Source of the DNA: Ideonella sp. | Lineage (GTDB): Bacteria; Pseudomonadota; Gammaproteobacteria; Burkholderiales; Burkholderiaceae_C | Direction: 5' to 3' | Assembly: GCF_016702655.1 (NCBI RefSeq) | Contig: NZ_JADJDO010000002.1 | Span: 372,001-436,000 of the forward strand | Length of the DNA stretch: 64,000 bases | Shown: one piece after another, positions 59,345 to 64,000 of the stretch | Layout of the letters: each line of letters opens with the position of its first letter | How positions within the stretch are numbered: the stretch's first letter is position 1 | Program-made: the position numbers and the translations under genes | Notes under the pieces: model-generated | Told to the model about the DNA's origin: nothing | Database searches by the model: none | Seen by the model: only the letters and a program-made list of their open reading frames with translations

Positions 59345-60211
59345 TTACGACACGCCGGCGGCAAAGCCGTCGACGAGCGAGTCGATCCAGTCCTCGAGTT
59401 CGACCTCGGTCAGCACCAGCAGGCCGAGCGCGCGCTCGCCGCCCTTGGCCCACTCGAAGCTCTGGTTCAGGCCCGCGAAGCGCTGGATCGCGAGTTCGGC
59501 CACCAACCCCATCGCAACCAGGTGCTGCACCGTTTCATCGACCGCCGGGTCGTGGAAGATGGCGTAGTCGTGGTGCAGGCGGATCGCCTCGCAGACCACT
59601 CTGGGCAGGCTCCAGGCGCGGGCCATCAACGCGCCGACGAGCGCGTGATCGGTCTGGTGCGCGGCCTGCTCGATCTCGGTGAAGACCTGGGATGCGGCAT
59701 GGTTCGCGGTGGCGAGCGTCGCGGCGTAGCCGGCAAAACGCTGCATCAGCAGCGCGATGCCGACGTCGCAGAACAGGCCGAACGACTGCGCCGTGTCGGG
59801 TGCCACGTGGCGCAGACCCTGGGCCAGGCGCGAGAGCGCATAGGAGCGCTTGCCCGAGACATCCCAGAACCGGATCAGCTGCGCGCGGTCGCCCTGCACC
59901 GCCTGACGCAGCGCGAAGCCGGTCGCCAGCGCGCCGATCTGGCGCAGGCCGAGCAGCGCGATCGCATCGGAAAGCGACCCCGCCTTGCGCGACAGCGCAT
60001 AGAAGGGCGAGTTCACGCTGCGCAGCACGCCCGCCGTCAGTGCGACATCGCGCCCTATCAGGTGCGCGATGCGGCCGAAGTCGGGGTCGTCGGCATCGAT
60101 CTCGGCCTGTACCTCGGCCAGCAAGGCCGGGCGCGGCGGAATCGCGATGCCCTTGATCAAGGCATCGAAGTCGAGCGCGGGCGCGGTAGCTGTGGTCTGT
60201 TCGGCAAGCAT
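59345..60211 (-). CDS. HDOD domain protein
   Basis: The 288-residue HDOD protein starts 'FDALIKGIAIPPRPALLAEV' and continues with 'GRIAHLIGRDVALTAGVLRS', 'VNSPFYALSRKAGSLSDAIA' and 'LLGLRQIGALATGFALRQAV', the HDOD consensus (VN-S-x-x-Y ... I-x-x-A-I-x-x-L-G). It lacks the full HD metal motif, so it is probably a signalling scaffold rather than a phosphodiesterase. It is divergent from an HD-GYP protein, suggesting a shared c-di-GMP-related pathway. An Asp/Glu-rich C-terminal helix ('LTEVELEDWIDSLVDGF') follows the domain. Confidence 0.88.
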   Translation of the reverse strand: MLAEQTTATAPALDFDALIKGIAIPPRPALLAEVQAEIDADDPDFGRIAHLIGRDVALTAGVLRSVNSPFYALSRKAGSLSDAIALLGLRQIGALATGFALRQAVQGDRAQLIRFWDVSGKRSYALSRLAQGLRHVAPDTAQSFGLFCDVGIALLMQRFAGYAATLATANHAASQVFTEIEQAAHQTDHALVGALMARAWSLPRVVCEAIRLHHDYAIFHDPAVDETVQHLVAMGLVAELAIQRFAGLNQSFEWAKGGERALGLLVLTEVELEDWIDSLVDGFAAGVS

Positions 60212-60397
60212 TCGTTCGGTCCCTCGCTCCGGCGCGCGCCCGCTGCCCCTCGGGCGGCCGGTGCCTGGGTGGGATATCGGCGCCCGCAGCGCGGGCTGAA
60301 CCCCGGCGGCGCGCGTGCGCCTCAAGCTGTGCAGCCAGCTTCCGATAGACCTGGCATCGCGACGGCACGGGCCGAGGCGGCTTCCTGGATGGCTTCC

Positions 60398-61639
60398 ATG
60401 CGCAAGAAGATCGACGTGCGCCAGCTCCGGCAGGGCATGTTTGTGGACGGCTGGTGCGGCGCCTGGATGGACCATCCGTTCTGGCGCGCGCACTTCCTGC
60501 TCGACGATGCGGCCACGCTCGCCGAGGTGCACGCGAGCGGCGTAGCGCAGTGCTGGATCGACACCGCCAAGGGGCTGGACGTGCAAGCGCCCGCGTTGCG
60601 GGTCGAAGCTGCACCGGCACCGGCACCGGCAGCGCTGCCGCACCCCGACGAGCCGGTGGTACCCGCGCCCAGGGTGGCGCTGCACGAAGAACTCGAGCGC
60701 AACGCGGCGTTGCTTGCCGCGTCGCGTGGCGCGGTGATGGCGATGTTCGGCCAGGCGCGCATGGGGCGCGCGATCGACACCGAGTTCTGCCTGCCGCTGG
60801 TGGAGGCGATCGCGGCCTCGGTTGCGCGCAATGGCGGGGCGCTGATCAGCCTGGCGCGCCTGAAGACGCACGACGACTACACCTACATGCACTCGGTCGC
60901 GGTGTGCGCGCTGATGGTCGCGCTTGCACGCCAGCTCGGCCACGGCGAGGCCGCGACACGCGACGCCGGCATGGCGGGCCTGCTGCACGACCTGGGCAAG
61001 GCCAGGATGCCGCTCGCAGTGCTCAACAAGCCGGGGCGTCTGAGCGACGCCGAGTTCAGCCTCATCAAGAGCCACCCCGAGCGCGGCCACGAGCTGCTGC
61101 AGCAGGCGGGGCAGGAGTCGGCGCTGGTGCTGGACGTGTGCCTGCACCACCACGAGAAGATCGACGGCAGCGGCTACCCGCACCGCCTGAAGGCGGGCGG
61201 CATCAGCCTCGCGGCACGCATGGGCGCGGTATGCGATGTCTACGATGCCATCACCTCCAACCGGCCCTACAAGCAGGGCTGGGACCCGGCCGAGTCGATC
61301 GCGCGCATGGCCGAGTGGCGCGGCGGGCACTTCGATGAAGTCGTGTTCCGCGCCTTCGTCAGGAGCCTCGGCATCTACCCGACCGGCTCGCTGGTGCGGC
61401 TGCACTCGGGCAAGCTCGCGGTCGTCGTCGAGCAGCATCCCGCCGCACTGACCACGCCGACCGTCAAGGCCTTCTATTCGACGCGCGCGCAGATGCACAT
61501 CCCGCCCGAGACGATCGACCTGGCGCGGCCGGGCTGCAGCGACGGCATCGCGGGCCGCGAGTCGAACCGGGAATGGAAGTTTGCCCACCTCGACGATCTG
61601 TGGGCCGGCGCCGAGGCGCTGCGTCAGGCCGCGCGCTGA
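60398..61639 (+). CDS. HD-GYP domain cyclic-di-GMP phosphodiesterase
   Basis: The 413-residue protein begins with a DUF3391-like N-terminus ('KIDVRQLRQGMFVDGWCGAW') and a Pro/Ala linker. The HD-GYP core follows: 'YTYMHSVAVCALMVALARQL', 'AGMAGLLHDLGKARMPLAVL' (HD), 'SHPERGHELLQQ', 'CLHHHEKIDGSGYPHRL' (HH-E and GYP) and 'ARMGAVCDVYDAITSNRPYK'. All metal ligands seem present, so it should hydrolyse c-di-GMP. ATG 60398 is chosen; ATG 60389 adds three residues. Together with the GGDEF enzyme at 24.5 kb and the HDOD protein it points to active c-di-GMP signalling. Confidence 0.93.
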   Translation: MRKKIDVRQLRQGMFVDGWCGAWMDHPFWRAHFLLDDAATLAEVHASGVAQCWIDTAKGLDVQAPALRVEAAPAPAPAALPHPDEPVVPAPRVALHEELERNAALLAASRGAVMAMFGQARMGRAIDTEFCLPLVEAIAASVARNGGALISLARLKTHDDYTYMHSVAVCALMVALARQLGHGEAATRDAGMAGLLHDLGKARMPLAVLNKPGRLSDAEFSLIKSHPERGHELLQQAGQESALVLDVCLHHHEKIDGSGYPHRLKAGGISLAARMGAVCDVYDAITSNRPYKQGWDPAESIARMAEWRGGHFDEVVFRAFVRSLGIYPTGSLVRLHSGKLAVVVEQHPAALTTPTVKAFYSTRAQMHIPPETIDLARPGCSDGIAGRESNREWKFAHLDDLWAGAEALRQAAR

Positions 61640-61647
61640 TGAGCTGA

Positions 61648-61803
61648 CGGCCCCAAGACACCTGCGGTGTCGCCCCCCGAGGGGCTTCGCCCGGACACCG
61701 GCGGTCCTGAGGACTGCTGGTGCCTGGCGAAGGGCCGTGCCTCTGGCGCGGCGCGGCCTGCAAGGTGCTCAGTCCTCTTGGGAGCGGCCCGGCGAGGACT
61801 GAG
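61648..61803. repeat. Multi-hairpin repeat between HD-GYP and copA genes
   Basis: The hairpins, in order, are GACACC-TGC-GGTGTC; CCCC-CGA-GGGG; GTCC-TGA-GGAC; and CTCAGTCCTC/GAGGACTGAG (61768-61803) around TTGGGAGCGGCCCGGC. That loop is identical to the one inside uvrA (1314-1329), while the arms differ and stay complementary. The last hairpin supplies the copA stop codon and its final residues (SSPGRSQED). It is placed between convergent genes and could end both transcripts. Confidence 0.75.
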
Positions 61804-64000
61804 CGGCAGCCGGGCGCCAGCGCCTGAGCAGCAGTGCATTGGTCACGACGCTGACACTCGACAGCGCCATCGCGGCGCCGGCGAGCACCGGGCTCAGGAA
61901 GCCGAACGCCGCGAGCGGGATGCCGACCGCGTTGTAGACGAAGGCCCAGAACAGGTTCTGGCGGATCTTGCGCGTGGTCGCGCGCGAGATCGAGACGGCT
62001 TGCGCGACGAGCGCGAGCTCGCCGCGCATCAGCGTCACGCCGGCGGTCTGCATCGCGATGTCGGTACCGGTCGCCATCGCGATGCCGACATCGGCGGCGG
62101 CGAGCGCCGGCGCGTCGTTGATGCCGTCGCCGACCATCGCCACCTTGGCCTCCGCCGCCAGCCCGTTGCGCAGCGCGGCGACGACGCCGGCCTTGGCGCC
62201 GGGCAGCACCTCGGCGTGGACCTCGGCGATGCCGAGCTGCCCCGCCACCGCCTGCGCGCTGCCGCGGTTGTCGCCGCTGACGAGCACCGGGCGCACGCCC
62301 TGCGCGACGAGTTGCGCGATCGCCTGCGCCGCGCCCGGCTTGAGCGTGTCGCCGAAGGCGAGCAGGCCGACGAGGCGCGGCGGGCCGCCCGCAGCTTGTT
62401 CCTCGGCGAGCCACGACACGCTGTGCCCGGCCTGCTGCAGGGTCTGCGCGTTTTCGGCGAGTGCGGTGATGTCGACACCGAGCTCGTGCATCCAGGGCCC
62501 GCTGCCAAGCAGCAGGCTGCGCGCGCCGACGCGCCCCTTCACGCCGCGCCCGGCGACGGCGGCCACATCGCTCGCCGCTGCGCCGCCCTCGGGCGCCGCT
62601 TGCAGCACGGCACGCGCGAGCGGATGCTCGCTGCCGCGCTGCAAGGCCGCGGCGTCGGCGAGCAGCGCCGCGCGGTCGCCCCGTGCCGCGATCGCCTCGA
62701 CGAGCACCGGCCGGCCGACGGTCAGCGTGCCGGTCTTGTCGAAGGCGATCACGGCCACGTCGCGCAAGGCCTCGAGCGCGACCACGTCCTGGATCAGGAT
62801 GCCGTGGCGCGCCGCGACGCCGGTGCCGACCATGATCGCCGCCGGCGTCGCGAGGCCGAGCGCGCAGGGGCACGCGATCACCAGCACCGCCACTGCGTGC
62901 AGCAGCGCGGTCGCGATCGGCGCGCCGGCGGCGAGCCACCAGCCGGCGAAGGTGATGAGCGCGGCGACGATCACGACCGGCACGAAGACCGCGCTCACCT
63001 GGTCGACGAGACGCTGGATCGGCGCCTTCTTCGCCTGCGCCGACTCGACGAGGCGCACGATGCGCGCGAGCGCCGTCTCGGCGCCGACGGCGGTGGTGCG
63101 CACCAGCAGCAGCCCCTCGCCGTTGACCGCGCCGCCGGTGACGCGGTCGCCCGGCGCCTTGGCCACCGGCAGGCTCTCGCCGGTGAGCAGCGACTCGTCG
63201 ACGTGGCTGCGGCCTTCGAGCAGCACGCCGTCGACCGGCAGGCGCTCGCCGGGGCGCACGACGACCTCGTCGCCGACCACGACTTCGGCGAGCGGCACGT
63301 CGGTCTCGACGCCGCCGCGGCGGATGCGCGCGGTGTCGGGCCGCAGCGCCTGCAGCGCGCGGATGGAATCCGTCGTCTGCCGCTTCGCGCGCGCCTCGAG
63401 CCACTTGCCGAACAGCACCAGCGTGACGACGACCGCGGCCGACTCGAAGTAGAGCGCCGGCATCGCGTCGGCCGAGGTCGCGAGCGTGAACACGCTCAGG
63501 CCGTAGGCCGCGCTCGTGCCGAGCGCGACCAGCAGGTCCATGTTGCCGCTGCCGGCGCGCAGCGCGGCCCAGCCGGCGCGATAGAAGCGTGCGGCCAGCC
63601 AGAACTGCACCGGCGTGGCGAGCAGCAGTTGCAGCCAGCCGGGCAGCATCCAGTGCGCACCGAACAGGTCGCCCACCATCGGCAGCGCGAGCGGCGCCGA
63701 CAGCAGCGCGGCGAGCAGCACGCGCCGGCCGTCGCTCAGCCACGCCGCGGCCGGCGCCGCCGCGGGCGTGGCATCGTCGCGCCGTTCGTGCGCGGTGTAG
63801 CCGGCGCGCTGCACCGCGGCGAGCAGGTCGGCGGTCGGTGCGCTGCCGGCAAGGCGCGTGACGCGCGCGCCCTCGGTCGCGAGGTTGACTTCGGCGGCGA
63901 GCACGCCCGGCACTTTGGCGAGCGCTCTCTCGACACGCGCGACGCAGCTCGCGCAGGTCATGCCCTCGATCGCGAGGTCGACCGGCTCGCGCGCGACCGC
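61769..64000 (-). CDS. copA: Copper-translocating P1B-type ATPase (5' end outside window)
   Basis: There are 743 visible residues; the N-terminus continues past the right edge. One HMA domain carries CxxC in 'GMTCASCVARVERALAKVPG'. The eight-helix core has 'PCALGLATPAAIMVGTGVAA' (the CPC ion site), phosphorylation site 'AFDKTGTLTVGRP', 'HPLARAVL' (HP motif of the N-domain) and 'VAMVGDGINDAPALAAADVG'. It exports Cu(I) (or Ag(I)) from the cytoplasm. The C-terminal nine residues come from the repeat at 61768-61803. Convergent with the HD-GYP gene. No CueR-type promoter is in view. Confidence 0.95.
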   Translation of the reverse strand, partial: AVAREPVDLAIEGMTCASCVARVERALAKVPGVLAAEVNLATEGARVTRLAGSAPTADLLAAVQRAGYTAHERRDDATPAAAPAAAWLSDGRRVLLAALLSAPLALPMVGDLFGAHWMLPGWLQLLLATPVQFWLAARFYRAGWAALRAGSGNMDLLVALGTSAAYGLSVFTLATSADAMPALYFESAAVVVTLVLFGKWLEARAKRQTTDSIRALQALRPDTARIRRGGVETDVPLAEVVVGDEVVVRPGERLPVDGVLLEGRSHVDESLLTGESLPVAKAPGDRVTGGAVNGEGLLLVRTTAVGAETALARIVRLVESAQAKKAPIQRLVDQVSAVFVPVVIVAALITFAGWWLAAGAPIATALLHAVAVLVIACPCALGLATPAAIMVGTGVAARHGILIQDVVALEALRDVAVIAFDKTGTLTVGRPVLVEAIAARGDRAALLADAAALQRGSEHPLARAVLQAAPEGGAAASDVAAVAGRGVKGRVGARSLLLGSGPWMHELGVDITALAENAQTLQQAGHSVSWLAEEQAAGGPPRLVGLLAFGDTLKPGAAQAIAQLVAQGVRPVLVSGDNRGSAQAVAGQLGIAEVHAEVLPGAKAGVVAALRNGLAAEAKVAMVGDGINDAPALAAADVGIAMATGTDIAMQTAGVTLMRGELALVAQAVSISRATTRKIRQNLFWAFVYNAVGIPLAAFGFLSPVLAGAAMALSSVSVVTNALLLRRWRPAAAQSSPGRSQED

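Overview
This window looks like chromosomal DNA of a high-GC betaproteobacterium of the order Burkholderiales, probably of the Rubrivivax/Leptothrix/Methylibium or Comamonadaceae type. This is inferred from gene content and repeats, with no database search. The clues are a giant tandem-fused UvrA, PEP-CTERM tailed proteins, a DUF6502/DUF5666 pair, a c4-type cytochrome, AcoR-type sigma-54 control of an aldehyde dehydrogenase, and dispersed GC-rich hairpin repeats. No rRNA, tRNA, CRISPR array or intact insertion sequence was recognised.

Layout. 0-6.5 kb: the start of a PAS sensor protein, then a double-length uvrA carrying four in-frame palindromic repeat insertions. 6.5-17 kb: an island full of degraded IS91-family transposon pieces. 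It is bounded on both sides by a uvrA 3' end in the same orientation (the second is a fragment of about 260 bp at about 89% identity). Three 133-bp IS ends without indels and pieces of mltA, a nucleoside deaminase and an enoyl-CoA hydratase lie among the IS pieces. Between the wreckage sit apparently intact genes: two lipoproteins, a PEP-CTERM GDSL esterase, a VTT membrane protein, an MlaC-like protein and a DUF3047 lipoprotein. 17-30 kb: a PQQ-propeller protein, an RHH/coiled-coil gene pair, a frameshifted CoA-transferase, a MntA/HepT module with broken toxin, an acetyl-CoA hydrolase, a diguanylate cyclase and an ABC-permease/AttH operon. 30-35.5 kb: miaA, a Bcr/CflA transporter, a pnuC/NadR-like nicotinamide riboside salvage pair and ftsB. 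35.5-40 kb: brnTA, then an aldehyde dehydrogenase divergent from its probable sigma-54 activator, with a good -24/-12 promoter and a 17-bp dyad between them. 40-48 kb: small metabolic and stress genes (GNATs, a GNAT-kinase fusion, SRPBCC, GFA, and a nitroreductase-marR operon with a perfect palindromic operator). 48-50 kb: toxin-antitoxin genes and remnants (one intact VapBC). 50-64 kb: a molybdenum hydroxylase pair, DUF6502/DUF5666, an S9 peptidase, moxR, cytochrome c4, HDOD and HD-GYP proteins, and most of a copper P-type ATPase running off the right edge.

Many genes overlap by 1-4 bases (ATGA, GTGA or TGATG), so translational coupling is common. Single-base frameshifts recur in otherwise well conserved genes (CoA-transferase, HepT, glyoxalase, PEP-CTERM protein). 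They may be real decay or assembly errors.
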